64,000 bases of DNA from Liolophura sinensis (GCF_032854445.1 NC_088300.1:63214984-63278983); one strand, 5' to 3'. Shown: positions 1 to 14,800, counted from the stretch's first letter. Notes: generated from the letters alone by a model not told the origin. Translations and numbers: made by a program.

Positions 1-206
1 GCAACGACTGGTTGACCCGTATCAGGGCAGCTCATCTGCCTTCGGTAAGGCGTCTCAGTGAAGCAGCACTAGATATAAGAACGGTGGAAATCCGTCCTTC
101 AGCAAAGAGGCACAATACTTGCACTCTAAAGATTCCTTCGTCGTTATATGAAATATTGTTAAGTACGAAGTTAAACCCCAAGCACTCACTCACTTACTCA
201 TATTGA
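1..206 (+). repeat. SINE family B copy, 5'-truncated by the window edge
   Basis: Starts at gcaacgactggttgacccgt, contains ccttcggtaagg and gaagcagcacta, and ends gttaaaccccaagcactcac. It is clearly the same family as 31403-31628. Confidence 0.7.
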
Positions 207-2735
207 GTCACGGAATCGGCTGTGATTGCAACCAATAATTAATCCCTGGCAATGAATCGATTTGGCAGATATCAATATAACCGTGTTCTATTCTTCATCG
301 ATTAGCCACATTTAACGCTTGTCTCACAGAATGCCACTTAATAAAACGCTTCCCGAACCAAAATGGCGTCCTATCTGTCAAGAAAGACACATGCTTCTAT
401 AAATATTGTCGTTAATAACTTTATGAGATTGTATTAAAGGCAATAAAAACACTAACGTGACGTATACTTCAGCTAAAAACCATTAAACACCCTATAAACT
501 AATGAAAACAATTTATTTTTAACTTACTAAAATGCATTGGAGAGTTTTGTATCCGCGTTGGACGTTTCTGACCGTACTGAGAACAGTGTTGTCCCATCAG
601 GTTTTTGCCACTTAACACATAGACTGCTACAGATTTGTTTATTTAAAATACATATACATGAGGTCTATGAATGCCTTAGGTGTACCTTGAAACGCACCAT
701 TTTACTCGAATGGAAAAATTCTAGAAAATAAACCGAACTATTTTCCTGGACAGTGTTTAATGATCTTTCATCACATATGAACTTCATTTTAATGTTTTCT
801 TTGCCCTTATATACATTATAGTCACGGGGCATTCCGTCACAAGAACAGTCATAATATTACCTAATTGTACTTTTATGAACGACTATTTCAGCAAAGAAAA
901 CGCTTAATGATACAAATTTTCCTTAAATAAATATTTCATGCATAAATTACAGCCAAATTACTACACATTTGTTGAAAACAATATTCGTTACATTTAACTT
1001 TAAACTGTATTAGTTCAGTCCTCTGTAATTGTGGCTACGCTTAGAGGAATGTTAATGTTGTTCATGTTAGAAATGTACCTACAAAATGCTCCAAATAAAG
1101 TCCTAAGCTAATACAATATAAATGCATTCCTATTGTACGGGTATGACTATTGGAAACCCTTATACGGAGAGAGTACAGTGATGACATTACAAATAAAAGA
1201 GAGCAGGAATAAAAAAAGTTTAGTGAAGCCTAGTCATATTGAACAAATTGGCACGATTTTGTGATCGCTGTTTTTAATAATGAAAATGACCTGTGCATAG
1301 GCCTACTAACACTATCTATTCGCAGACCTTAGGATCGGAATCTTAGGTCCTCACAACTAAAAAGCCCCCAGTGTAATATACATATAATGGGTTCCCCGGA
1401 AATCATCTATCGTTTTGGCCTAATTATAACATTAAATAGTTGCCCCAATTATTATTACAGTGTAATAATAGATAAGTGCTGTAGTTAGTAGAATACGGCA
1501 CAGTGTACTGTATACGTTGTAGTACTACAGAGTAGGCTCAACGGCTGAGCTTTTGACGTTCCATGTGCTGTCAAACTAAAAGCGATGCGTATACCGTAAC
1601 ATGCACATTGCCTGTTTCTTTAATTTGTTAGTTTTGCCACAGTTTATGCAGTTTCAGTCATTCTACTGATGTTTATACAAAGGTATTTAAGTGATATGCA
1701 CACGTGTGTAATAGACACACTTCAGCACCTGGCCGCTGCGGGTGCATGACGTTTACATGCCTGTTAGGTACAAACTGTTCTTGCCGTTTTCTCCAAGCAC
1801 TTCCCATTTTCCTCCATGCAAGCATAAATATGTCCGCCGTTGTATAAGTGAGACATTTCCTGAGTACGCCGTTAAATCCCAATCACATAAACAAATAAAT
1901 GTAAAGTTCTCCAAATCGAGTGGAGTCAGCATAACTCGTATAACCGGTATCGCATTATGCGGGTGAAAATACATCACGGAAAAAAGAATTAGAAGAAATA
2001 GAATAAGTGAACGATCAGTAAGATAAAACATGTTTTACATTATCAACGTAAAACATAACCTCTTTGTCAAAGTCAATATTAAGTTATAGATTTGTCTTCG
2101 AGGTTAGGGAAACAAATATTAAACCAAATGTTTGTGGACAGGCAAATGTTTCTTCGCAAACTATATTGATATTCAATTCTGAACCAGAGCTAAATATGTT
2201 ATGTTATCAGCTTAAGCGTCGGTGGATATCTTACAGCCTTATGCACATGTACAACGCCAGACAAATTGTTTCAATATCATTTACACCTCAGGGATTATAG
2301 TTAATAAACAGTGCATGGAAAGTAAGTTAATATCATATAGTACAACATCTACGCCATTTCCATCGAAATTGTTGTTTAATTCCAATTCTGGAGAATATAT
2401 TTTCGGGGGACTGTCTGGAAGAGCCTCATAAAATATTGTGCAGCTGTTACTATATTACGGAAAGGAAGTGTAAATCAATGGTCCATTTCATCAAGTTAAA
2501 ACCTTCATAAATCAGGTCGCCTTATGGACATTTAACGTTGACAACACCATTTTCCCCTGAGAAAATTCCTAAAGAATGGTTTCTTAAACTTTTGTGAAAG
2601 TGGTAGTTAATCACGGTAAGCAGTCAAAAAGCACAATGACAAAAGATGAGCTGGATGCGTGTCACCTAGACGGCCACCTGTGACGTCACATGTACAACTC
2701 TTTGTGGCAGCAAATACCACGACTCATACTCTGGT
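207..2735. other. AT-rich non-coding DNA, nothing recognised
   Basis: Only short frames with no recognisable domain, plus the small dispersed repeat at 741. No splice-consistent conserved exon seen on either strand. Confidence 0.5.
741..805. repeat. dispersed repeat fragment (also at 47252)
   Basis: tttcctggacagtgtttaat gatctttcatc and gttttctttg recur at 47252-47315 with few changes. Confidence 0.5.
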
Positions 2736-3820
2736 GGTGAATATCACACGGATCTCAGTAACACCATGCATGACTCGTGCATTTTGGCGGATGTCAGTAA
2801 CGCCACGCGTGACTCGTGCATTTTGGCGGATGTCAGTAACGCCACGCGTGACTCGTGCATTTTGGCGGATGTCAGTAACGCCACGCGTGACTCGTGCGTT
2901 TTGGTGGATGTCAGTAACTCCATGCATGACTTGTGCATTTTGGCGGATGTCAGTAACACCATGCATGACTTGTGTATTTTGGCGTATGTCAGTAACACCA
3001 TGCATGACTCGTGCGTTCTGGCGGATATCAGTAACTCCATGCATGACTCGTGCGTTCTGGCGGATATCAGTAACTCCATGCATGACTCGTGCGTTATGGC
3101 GCATTCAACTTACACTATGACTTGTGTGTTATGGCGGATGTCAGTAACACCTTGCATGACTCGTGTCATAAGGCGGAGATCAGTAACACCATGACTTACG
3201 TGTTATGACGGAAATCAGTATCACCATGCCTCGCGAGTTATGACGCATATCGGTAACACTATGACACATCAGTGTTGGCGGATATCCGTAACACTATTAC
3301 TGTCAGTAGCACCGTGACTCTTGCGTTATGTCGGATAGGAATAACACCAAGACCCATGCTTTATGACAGAGATCAGTAACACCATGACTCGCTCGTTATG
3401 ACGGATATCAGTAACACCATGACTCGTGCGTTATGGCGGATAGGAGTAGTACTATGACTCCAGTGTTATGGCGGATGTCAGTAGCACCATGACTCCTGTG
3501 TTATGGCGGATGTCAGTAACACCATTACTCCTGTGTTATGGCGGATGTCAGTAACACCATGACTCTTGCGTTATGTCGGATAGGAGTAACACCAAGGCTC
3601 GCGCTTTATGACAGAGATCAGTAACACCATGACTCGTGCGTTATGGCGGATGTCAGTAACACTATGACCCCTGTGTTATGGCGGATGTCAGTAACACCAC
3701 GACTCGTGCGTTATGACGGATATCAGTAACACCATGACTTGTGCGTTATGACAGAGATCAGTAACACCATGACTCGTGCGTTATGACGGATGTCCGCAAC
3801 ACCATGACTCGTTCGCTGGT
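2736..3820. repeat. minisatellite, 39-bp units grading into 35-bp units
   Basis: Tandem copies of a unit like catgactcgtgcattttggc plus ggatgtcagtaacacc. The first block (to about 3110) has 39-bp units with an extra atgc. From there the unit is about 35 bp and more variable (ttatggcggat instead of ttttggcgg). Because 39 is divisible by three, long frames stay open on both strands in the first block. Confidence 0.9.
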
Positions 3821-4350
3821 CGCACGTCTAATGTCGGAAATTAATCGATGGTCAGGTCAAGACGCAGGTAACATTAATTTAATTTCCTACTCTTCAGATC
3901 AATCATCAATTAATTCTACAAATTAAACGAAATAATAGCTTTCACCACTTTTGTTTTACACACTAATTCATTCTAGATTGTTATCAAAAAACACAAATCA
4001 TTTTCTCGGTTCTCAGTCTGCCGTTGATTTGCGAGGGTTTATTTGTTCCGATGTTTCCTTTATACAAAGTAGCAGCAAATCCAATTATTAGCAGAAGGCT
4101 TAAAAGTGTAGATGTTGCAAGGCGACATCGCTGCAAAAATATAAACAATTTAAATGATTTGAAGTACAGTTGATCCAGGGATCGCCCATAGCAAGTTTTT
4201 GGTTTAATTGAATAAAATTTATTGTTAAATATGCAACCAGATTGTTAAAAATAGCTCATAAGCACATCCAGAGAACATGGGCGAACATGCCACAGAGAGA
4301 GAGAGAGCTCCTGAAGCTTGAAGTAAGTCAGAATTACCACATGAGCGAGC

Positions 4351-4352
<2 letters not shown>

Positions 4353-4406
<54 letters not shown>
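4353..4406. repeat. (GA)n microsatellite with related flanks
   Basis: About 27 GA repeats. The flanks (cacatgagcgagcctg, ttatggggacc, cccataaaacg) are related to those of the GA tract at 20209-20242. Confidence 0.9.
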
Positions 4407-4408
<2 letters not shown>

Positions 4409-4509
4409 TTGTGTTTGGTGTTTTATGGGGACCTAAGACCGTCCTGTGACCTGGACTGTGGGGACTTCACGGTTTATGGGGACCTCTCATTTGGCCCATA
4501 AAACGTTTG

Positions 4510-5841
4510 CGGTATTTTTCGGCTGTAAACAGAGCAGCCTGCCATATAATTAACGGAAAGGTACTTTCTTGTAATTGTATTTGCTTTAAATTATTAAATA
4601 ATGCTGCTTTGGATGATTTAACCCCATTAACCCTTTATTTTATAAAATGTGAGAGTTGTCCCCCTTGGATAACTTTGACCACCAGGCTGCTGCATTTCTC
4701 GATCACATAGATGATAAAGAAGGCGCGAGAAATGAGGTAGATGGTTATTTGTAATTTTTTTCTCCGTATTATGTAGATGTAGTATATGTAGAGTGGTTTC
4801 ATTGTGTGAAGTTGATCATAATGCAGACAAACTGTTGTTGTTATACCCTTGCCCGTGCTTTATATACGTAAAATGACAAAATTGTTGTTGTTGTTGGACA
4901 TTACTTATGTCTGAGGGGACGGGTTGGCACTACTGTCCATATTTAACGGCTTAAGTTGCAAAATGGAAGTCTATGAATAAAATGATTTCTTATGTTTCTG
5001 GTGTGTGCAAATGTCAGTCTGGTGTAATTTGCATATTTAATTCAGTCTTGATCTTATATTCTTCGGATTAAGGACACGCTTATGAATAGATTTCCTCTAA
5101 ATGAGGATATGGTGCGTGTGTTACAAAGTGATTTGTACTTGAATTTGGTATTTCCTACGAACAAATGTGCAAGAAAAGGATTTTTATATTGATATTATTA
5201 CGATTATTATATTTATAGTTATACTTTCATAAATGCACAAAAACAACACGTTTACTTTCAAATGTATTTAATAGACATATGTCACATCTCCATTTAGTGC
5301 ATATTAATGCACAAATAATGTGTCGAACTTCCATTCCAAGCTGAGGTAATTCCAAATATTCAGGATACAATATTTTCAAATGTCTCTTTTGCTTTAAATC
5401 AAAATTCTTGCATATGAAGTTTGAATGCGAAAGGTCTTCCAGCAGGCCCTGAAATACAAACTTTTCATGTGGATTAATGGGGATAGGAAATTTAATATCG
5501 CTGTCATCTGTTTAAATCCTTCCGACTCTTTTCTTCAACAGTTTTGTATCACAAATCCAATACCGCTTTTTCACTTTTTAAAAGTATCTCTTTCACCTTC
5601 CACATCTGTAATGTTGCTTGCGAGGGCAGTTAAGAAGAGGACAAAATGTGCGATGAAACCACTCCGTTCATTTCTTAAACATTGCGACACATGTGAAAGA
5701 TATCAGGAATTGTTGAATTTCAAATTACTGGAGAACATGAAGTATATATCAAGAGGGGTTAATTCCTGATATTTTTTGTGATGCTTTGGTCTGTGTTACG
5801 ATGTACAAATTATTTGCCGTTGATGTATCTTTAGATAGACA
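4510..5841. other. 5' flank of the fusion gene
   Basis: No repeat of note and no clear TATA box or initiator that I would defend. An open frame of 114 codons (5425-5769) shows no family resemblance. The promoter and 5' UTR of the fusion gene probably lie here. Confidence 0.4.
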
Positions 5842-8800
5842 ATGGCATCCAGACGACCAAAGCGTAAATGCAGACTTCAGACATCAGAAAAGTACAGCCC
5901 GTTGACTAAGGCCCTAGGCTCTGGCAGGGACCAAGAGGGTTTTGAGGTCAGATATATCAATGGATATATTGGTGAGGAGGGGTTGCATATTTGACATTCT
6001 GAATAGCTAATGTAAATCCACCACTGACTTCTGTTTATTACCTGCATTTATAATTGTTACTTTTAATGCTAAAACATTATTATACTAATTTAAAATCATT
6101 GTTTTGCAGTCTTGTCAGTATAAGATGCAAAAAAGTTAAACTGTTTGTTTGTTTCGTTGGAGGTACGTATGTTACTTGTGTTATTTGTATTAATTTTGCA
6201 GGGCATGGAGTATTTGCTTCACAGAAATTTAACACGGGAGATTTCCTCCTGGAGTATAAGGGAGACTTAGTTTCCAGAAAGGAAGGAGAAAGACGAGAGG
6301 CACAATATACCCCGACTAAAGGAAGTTTTCTGATGTTCTTTTCCTACGATGGAAAGAGACTGTGGTGAGAAATCGCAATGTAAATGTACCATGCAAAACA
6401 AATCGTTTTTGAAATAAAACTGACACAGTGTGCATGTGTTTGAAGTTTTATTATGTAATACTGCATAACATTTTTTCAGTGGATGGTTTCATATGTAAAG
6501 TTTTTATTCCTTTCATAGCGATAGTCCCTATAAGGTCATTAACGACAGACATTATCAATATGGCCCATAAAGCCCACCAAACTATCAAAACTTTGAATCA
6601 AAGTAATTAAAAGGTATTTTAATGTTGTTTTCAATGGGCTTTTTTCTGATGCTTTTAAATTATGTGATTTCATTTTAAAAGTTTCTTCAGTCCAAACATG
6701 AAGTATTAACACTTATTTGTTACTTATTATCTACAAATACTTACTGTGTCAGTTATAATGGGTTTTTTTCTTGATCGTTTTTTTTTATTATTTTTTTTTA
6801 AATACAAAGTATGGATGGAACAGAGGACCCGTTTGATACAAACATGGCAAGGATGATCAATGACGAGGGAGAAAATCCAAACTGTGTGATGAGGGCCATT
6901 TCATTTCTTGGACGACCCCGTCTGTGCCTGTTTGCCCTAAAAGACATCAATATTGGGGAAGAATTAAGATATGATTATGGAGTGGAAGATCTGCCTTGGC
7001 GATTGGTAAATCTTCTGTGTTTTTTAATTAGAAACATTTAGACCCTATAATGTATGTTTATTCTCTGGGACTTTTTTGGAAAGTTCCAAACCTTGTACCC
7101 TATTAGGAATATAGTCTCACCGTTGACTTTTAGGTTTGAACCACTCAGGTATTTAGTAATTATCTAACGGGCTGGGGAAAAAATACATTAGCAGTATTGT
7201 CCAGTATGTCTTGGAATGTAATGAAGAGAGGCTTACAATAATCTTTCCAATTTTTGGTTTTACTCTTCATTATCTCTCAGGAATCCAAGCGGAAGTCACT
7301 AAGAAGGTAAGACAAGTAAACGTGTCCTAAGTGTAATGCGTAACACAAGTTTGAAAGAAATTATTGTTTTTATGTTCAATTTTTCAACTGTTTTCGGCTA
7401 AAATTAAACTTCCACTGTTAATATAATTTCTTGCTCTGGCCTATTCCACTCATATAATAAACAAAGTACATGTACTGTTATCTATAGTAGTTTGATCAGA
7501 ATTTTAGTACATGTAGTTTTCCACGTCTTGTTTTCAGAAATTCATCTTTAGATGAATTGACCTTCTGTGGCCTAAACAAGGTGAGCCACATGTGTATGAT
7601 GCGTTTAAATTTTGTGTTTACTAATGGGCAGATTATACACCTTAAACATGCAACATAATGTGCAAACCATTGTCATAACAGATTTATAATACTTCTCATG
7701 TTTATGTTAGTCTCTAATGTCTGAAAATATGAACGTTAACTCACAGATGCTGGTGATATAATGTTGTTCTTGACAAATCTTAGAATACAATGTGTGTTCA
7801 TCACTAATGCATTGATATAGGCTAACAAAAACAGTTCAATTTGCCTTCAATAATTGCAGCAAGCTTATCCGCTTCAGGTAGAAAAGGACGGTATGGGACA
7901 TATTTTACTAGTTATTTTAGTACGAATGGCCGCGTTTTCATTTTTAAGTTTATACGGCTTATTTGGGTAAGCTTTTCTAACAGCTTACACACCAATGCTT
8001 CACTTAACCCGTATTTGGTCCTGTTTACAATTTGTTTCATTAATACCATTTTTATTCATATTGTGTGAAAAGTTACGACCAATTCAGACAATTTGTTACA
8101 CTTTTGAACACTTCGCCTTTATCCCAAAATTTATGTAATTGGAAATAAAATAAATCTGATGTCTTGAGTAACCAGTCAGCCTGTAGTTTAAACAGACAAT
8201 ATTTTATTGCAGGATCAAATGTCATTTGTCCTTTGGCTTGATTTGACACATGCTTGATTTCATAAATGTAAACTGAAACTTTTGAAATTGTGTATTTTAA
8301 AAACGTTTACAATATGGGTCATTAAATGTTATTACTTTAGGTGGTTTTGTTATCCTTACAAATTTCAGGAAACAACAAAAAGTTGGTGGATGTGAGAAGT
8401 GAAGAGGCTGATGTTCGTCATACAGGTGTTGGGAGAGAAACCGAGAGAGCAAGTGCGGTGACAGAACAAACAGGCTGTGACATACCATGTCATGCAGATC
8501 AGATTTCCTGTGTGCCTGGTATGGGGAATAGTTATACTATAATATTTATTTATTGATATATAATGATAATAAGCGTAATGACCCAGAAGCCTTTCAGCAA
8601 TGCGGCCGCTGTGAGTTCAAATTCAGCTCATGCTGGCTTCCTCTCCGGATGTAAGTGAGAAGGTCTGCAGCAACCTGCGCATGGTCGTAGATTTCTGCCC
8701 GGTTTCCGGTCACCATAATGCGGACAGCTGTCGTATAAATGAAATATTCTTGAGTACGGCATAAAGCACCAGTCAAATAGATAAATAAATATAATGATAA

Positions 8801-11800
8801 TATGCCTTATAGCTGTGCTAGAAGCTTTTAGCTTTGGTTTCCTAAAAACTTTCAGGTAACAGGGAAAAGATTGTTGAAGTGGAAAATGCATATACATTGA
8901 CACAAGCATGTACGGATGAATTGACAGCAGATACACAAGTAGTCAAACCTTTGGATCAGACTTTTGTCAAAAGTAGGCTAAGTTGTGAAATGTTTATGTG
9001 TACACTTTTGGATTCTTAACTTGTATCATGCATTAGCTTTGTTTTATGACTGACTGGTTTTTGACACCATAATCAAATTTACTCTGTTAAGTTTATGGTT
9101 GGAGAAAAGCGGAGTAAACAACTATTCTTTTGATAAGTATATTTATCAGTGAAAGCACTGTGTGCTTTAAAGCAGTTTCTGATGTACACTAATAATTTCA
9201 GAGACAGCCTTTGGAAGTGAAGAAGTTGGGATGAAAACATACACGGATGGAGACACGGAAACTTCAAAATTGGCTTTTGTGACAGGGAATGGTGAAATGC
9301 TTCAGGAGCCTTCAGGTACATTAACAAGCAATGGTGATGACGCGACACCTGTAATTGAAAGGATAGTATTAGTTTGAATGCCCTACATATCATATATTGT
9401 CCGTGGTTTGCATATAAATTGCGCAAATAATTAGATCTTAATGCAGACAACAGAAGATTTTACAGACGCTTTGTGATGATGGCTTACAAGGAAATTTGTT
9501 TTACCAAAAGTCCACTATAATTAACAACCCATGACCAGAAGTGCTCAACAGATTATGAACTCTTTGTTATAGAGGCATGAGCAACAGATGTGTGACCACC
9601 CATGATTCCTAAGTGATGTGTTCATAACTATATGTAGGTGTTATGATTTTATAATATGGTAGTGATGCTGTCACAAACTATGGGCGTGTGAATGGTTGTA
9701 CCTAATAGGAGCGCTTTCATTTCTCACTTTCTTTCAGTTATGGTTAATTCGCTCCTTTTAGACTTTAATCATTGGGAACTTTGGTCATTATTGGATATAT
9801 TTATTTGTTTAAAATTCCAGAGACCGCACAAGAAACTGTGATTGTGGAAGGTATAAAAGCTTGGATGGATGGTGTTGAGGTGCCAGTAGATATTGCGAAT
9901 ACAGAACTTAACTTGGCAAAGAATTCTGATGTCTCAGGTACACATGTAGTCCATCAATGATTTTAATGTTTCCCGCATGAAGTTTTGGATTTGCTTGTTG
10001 TTTGTTCAAACAACGACTGACGAGAGCTGTTTAACTGTCGCTGTTGAATGACAGGGTAAGAGTTAAAAAAATTACATACCAGACTAGATGCACATTTAAT
10101 AGATGTATCAGTGGAGGTGGTGTAAATTGATTAGATCGTTTTATTTTTTGTAAACATTACAGAGAACAAAGAAGTGATGGCTGTGGAAAGTCAAGAAGCT
10201 GAAAGAGCAAGCGCGGTGACAGAACAAGCAGGCTGTGACATACAAGGTTACCCTGACCAGAGTTCCCATGTGTCTGGTATGTGGTGTACTAATATGATAA
10301 TAATAATATGACTAATATGACTAATTATTTGTTTTGGTAAGTGCAGACATAGGGACAAATATATGGAAACGAGTGAGGCAAAAGTCGATATCAAACGTGA
10401 CTGTGTCCAAAATCAAGTGTAATCATGGTAATGTGAATTGTACGCCAACATAAGTGTATTGTTAGATTGCTATTAAACTTTGTGCACCAGTGAGAACGTC
10501 ACAAATTATGATATGCTTTAATAGTTTCAGGGCTGATACTTTTGAGAAGTGTTAACGGAGAAATCGATACATGCACGAATGGAGAGACTTTGGGAATGTC
10601 TGAGGTAACAGCGGATGCTGAAATACATCAACTCTTGAAGAAGACTTCAGGTGTTTTAGGTAATGGAGATGAAACACGCGTAATTGAACGCGTTCTGTTA
10701 GACTGGATGCCTTATTTGTCTTGGGTTTACCATCCTAACTTAACATTGCATAATTTAATGTTAGGGTAAAAAGCAGAATATTTGCAAGTTTTGCATTGAT
10801 GGGTTTAAAAGAAATCAATAATAGGCACCAAGATTACTTCCATGTCCGTCTCTAGTTTAATAAGGTTAGACTCCAATGTTAAGCTATAATATTGACGACT
10901 CGGTGACGGCAAGATGATAAGTTTGTTTGTTTAAAGTTTCAGAGAACACACAAGAGGCTGAAAGTATTGGAGGTGAAGGGGCTATGAGTGTTGGAGGTGT
11001 AGCAGCTTGGGTTGATGGACTGTCAGACAGAGTTGAGGTCTTAGCAGACATATCTTTGAAACAGACGTTTGATGTCTCAGGTATTGCTATTAACGTTTAT
11101 GTTTTTAGTTAAGTTTTTTGTTATGTCTTAAGTGCATGTGTTTTATGCACATCAGGCCTGTGATGTGGAAGAGTTGTGATTTGATATTACAGGGAAATAC
11201 TTTCTAAATTTAAATTTGATTGTCCTGGCATAGAAAAGTAGTATTTTTATGAGTTTGATATAAATCCAAAGCAGAATTAAAACAATAATGTTGAATATAT
11301 TAAAATGTTATCCAATTTTAGAAAAGAAGATAATGACGGTTGAAAGTAAAGATTTTAACGTGGGATTAGTAGATGAAATCAGTGCTTCAGACGTATCTGA
11401 CGATGATTCGGACTACATCCCAGCAAGCTCTGATGAGGACTCCAGTGGCAACTCTGAAGTTTTCCCCCAGCTGGTAAGACGTTGACCTCACAGTGCCAGG
11501 TGATGCATGGGCAGAAGTTGTTTTTAGAGTAATCAATTTAAAATTTTCGCCATCTTTTAAACTGGTTTATGCCTTGTTAATGTATAACAACAACCATTGT
11601 TTTGGGAAGAGATAACGAGACACGATTAAATATATTATGTATTGTAGGTTCCATGTGATTGCAGACTTGACGTTTGTGAATGTTGTTTTAGCAAAATATC
11701 GCATGGTAATGGTACATAAAATTTATTTCTCATTTAGAGTCCTGTTGGTCTGAAGAGAAAAGCTGCTCACGATGATCCTGACAAACAAAAAAGCAGAAGT

Positions 11801-14800
11801 GTGAAGACAGGTATTATTACAAACTTTTACTGAAATATTCCAGCAATTATAAGTTTAGATGAGTTTTTTAAAGAGCGCATCTTCAGCACAATTTGTACTG
11901 AAATTATTCTTAATCTTAAAGGTCTTGGAAATAAGTTATTACCAGCTTCGGAAAACGAATTTCTGTAGTTGTGACATCTGCCCGGTAGTTCGTTACACGG
12001 AATAGATCCAACTGTCAAAACAGCATCTTGCTTGTCATTGGTAATGGGCATGAGTCTTTATGTATAGTACTTTAGATAGCAATTTTCGAGGAGGTTAAGA
12101 TATAAGATGATGTTAAAAGTTGTTTTTCATGATCTGGATTTATATTATTTTTATGCAGATGTTTGATATTTGCAGTGCTTTCATGACTAAATTTTGTTGT
12201 TTCAGTGTTTTATAAAAGTTTATATTATTCTCTGTTACAGATATCACAAAGGTCGTGGAAAACTCAAAGCTAAGAGGTAATAGTCTTCTGCAACTTGTAA
12301 TCAAAGGTACAGGACTGCATGAAGACTGTGTCACATCTATAGCAGAAAAAAAACAGAACTATTCATACGAACCATAAAAGCTACTGAAAACTTTAACCAT
12401 ATGTCCTCCAATACCTCCACATGCACTGTGCGTTTAACATAAATGTGGGTTTTGTTATAAGGCCACAAATTTCACTGATCAGATCTTAAAACACGTACCG
12501 CTATGATATTTGAATTAATCCTTTACTGTTTAAAATGTTGAATGTCTTGCACTGTTCTTCACAGATTATGCCTTTTGTATTTTCAGTCCCAAGTGTTCAA
12601 AAAAACACTGGGAAGCGAGTGTACGACAAAACCCAGGCCTGTTACTATTGCGGTAAACTAGTGAAAAAACTGGCACGCCATTTAGATACTTGTCATAAAG
12701 ACGAATCACTAGTCGCTAAGTCATCTGCATCGAAGGGGAAGGCAAGGAAATGTCTAATTAAACAGCTACGTTTCCTGGGAAACTTTGAGCATAACATCAA
12801 CGTTCTAGCTAAAGGTGAAGGAGAACTGATTGTTGTGCGACGGGGAAAGGAGTGTCTCCCTGCGACGGCCTATTTACCCTGTAAGTTTTGTCTTGGATTC
12901 TTCACCAAGAAGGAACTTTGGAGGCATGTAAGTTCCTGTGACATGAAAGGGGTTGACTGTGAAGAAACTGATGCTGATGCAGTAAAAAGTGGGAAATGGT
13001 TGCTCTTAGGCTCGGTGTGTCCACGATACGAGCAAGAAGATCTCATACAGTTTGTATTAAGCACGCTAAGAGATGATCATGTTGCTGACGTTGTAAAGAA
13101 GGACAACTTCATTTTACAACTTGGCAACAGTAAACTCCAGAAACTGGGAGTAAAGAAAGCCGCTGTTGTAAGAGAGCAGATGCGACTAGCAGCACGTTGT
13201 TTGATAGAGCTTCGCAAGCTTACGGAAAGACCAAGTGCATACATGTCTGATTTCCTTAACCCAGAATCATTTGATCTTCTTGTACTGGCTGTAAAGAATG
13301 TCTGTGTTCAAGCGGAACAGAGGTCTATGACTGGTTCAATCAAATTTGAGAAGCCCGCAATAGCTCTGAAAATGGGACAGGTGTTGAAGAAGTTGATTTG
13401 TCTTAAAGAGGGGTGGACTATCCGAAACAAAGACTGTCATGGAAAAGAAGAGGCGAGTGATTTGCTGAAGTTGTATCACCGAGAATGGTGTGATAAGATA
13501 AATTCAATTGCCTTCCAAACGCTTCGGGAACGAAAGTATAACAATACTGAACTATTGCCTCTAACAGAAGATTTACTGAAGCTGAAAACCTACCAAATTG
13601 CACAGATGAAAGTACTTGTGCAGCTGCTAAAATCTAAACCATCAGGAGACGTTTGGAGAAAGCTGGCATTAACAACACTTGGTCGAATAAGCGTTTTTAA
13701 TAAACGAAGAGAGGCCGAAGTTGGAGAAGTGCAGCTATCATTGTACCTCAAGTCTAGGAGTTCAACCAGTGTGAACAGTGACCTCTTGCAAAGTCTGACA
13801 GAGTTTGAGAGAAAACTTTGCAACAAGTTAGTATTTGAACTACAAAGTGTTTCAGCCCTGTTGTATTTTAAATCTTAATCAGTAATAGTAATAGGGTTGT
13901 TTATGCAATAAGATATTTTTGCTTTTGGATACATCTGTGCTAGCATATTTTGAACCCAATACCTATAGAATATATGATACAATAACACATGTATAAACCT
14001 ATTAAAAATCGTGTGTATTTAGCTTGATGCTGTAACTCTGCTGGTCGCTGGTTGCTGGTTACTGGTTGTTACAAGAGAAACAAAACAGCTTTGTTTCTTG
14101 CAATGCAAGTTGTCAAGGCCAGTAATCTTTTCTGTGGAGTGATATTAAGATATCTGTATCACCTGGAAGTTATTAGTGCTTGATTATAACTTCAGTCTTG
14201 TATTCTTTAATTCATATTTATATTTAAGCATGCGGCACTTGGAAGTTATTGGGAAACAAAACCGCAAAGTTCCTATCGTCTTGACGGAAGACATGGTTGA
14301 GGCAGTTGACACTCTCATCAGCTACCGGAAATGGGCAAAAACCTCTGAGGATAATCCTTTCTTGTTTGCCAGTGGGGGAAAGTCTCACTTGAAAACTTCA
14401 CAAGCTATGAAGATGGCAGCACATGATGCTGGTTTGTCACACCCTGAACTGATTACCAGCACGAAACTAAGAAAGTACATGGCAACAGTGTCACAGGTAT
14501 ACAGCACGAGATTGCCATTGAGTTGGTTTCACCTTTGATTTTCTGCACTGCAAACATACAAGTTTGTGCATTAAGGAATTTTTAGTTCTCCGTATTTTGA
14601 TGCAATGTGCTGGCCAAAAATTTAATTTATATCCCTCTGGCTATGGGCACAATGGTGATATTTTTAATACAGTATGTAAAATCTTATATGAAAACATTTA
14701 TTACGGTCCAAACCACAGAAAGGGGCGTGATTGACTCGACCCATGAAAGTGATTGTCATCGTAGAAGTGGAAAACTTTAACACGATTTATTTTGTTCATT

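Noticed and set aside
2659-3194. Repeat-protein-like ORFs on both strands
   Set aside because: They coincide with the 39-bp minisatellite; a period divisible by three keeps frames open without selection.
5425-5769. 114-codon plus-strand ORF upstream of the fusion gene
   Set aside because: No recognised motif, no fitting splice signal joining it to exon 1, and the ATG at 5842 has a better start context.
13827-13878. Read-through end of the large exon as the true C-terminus
   Set aside because: The tail resembles nothing, whereas splicing from 13826 to 14229 continues the recombinase in frame. An alternative isoform is not excluded.
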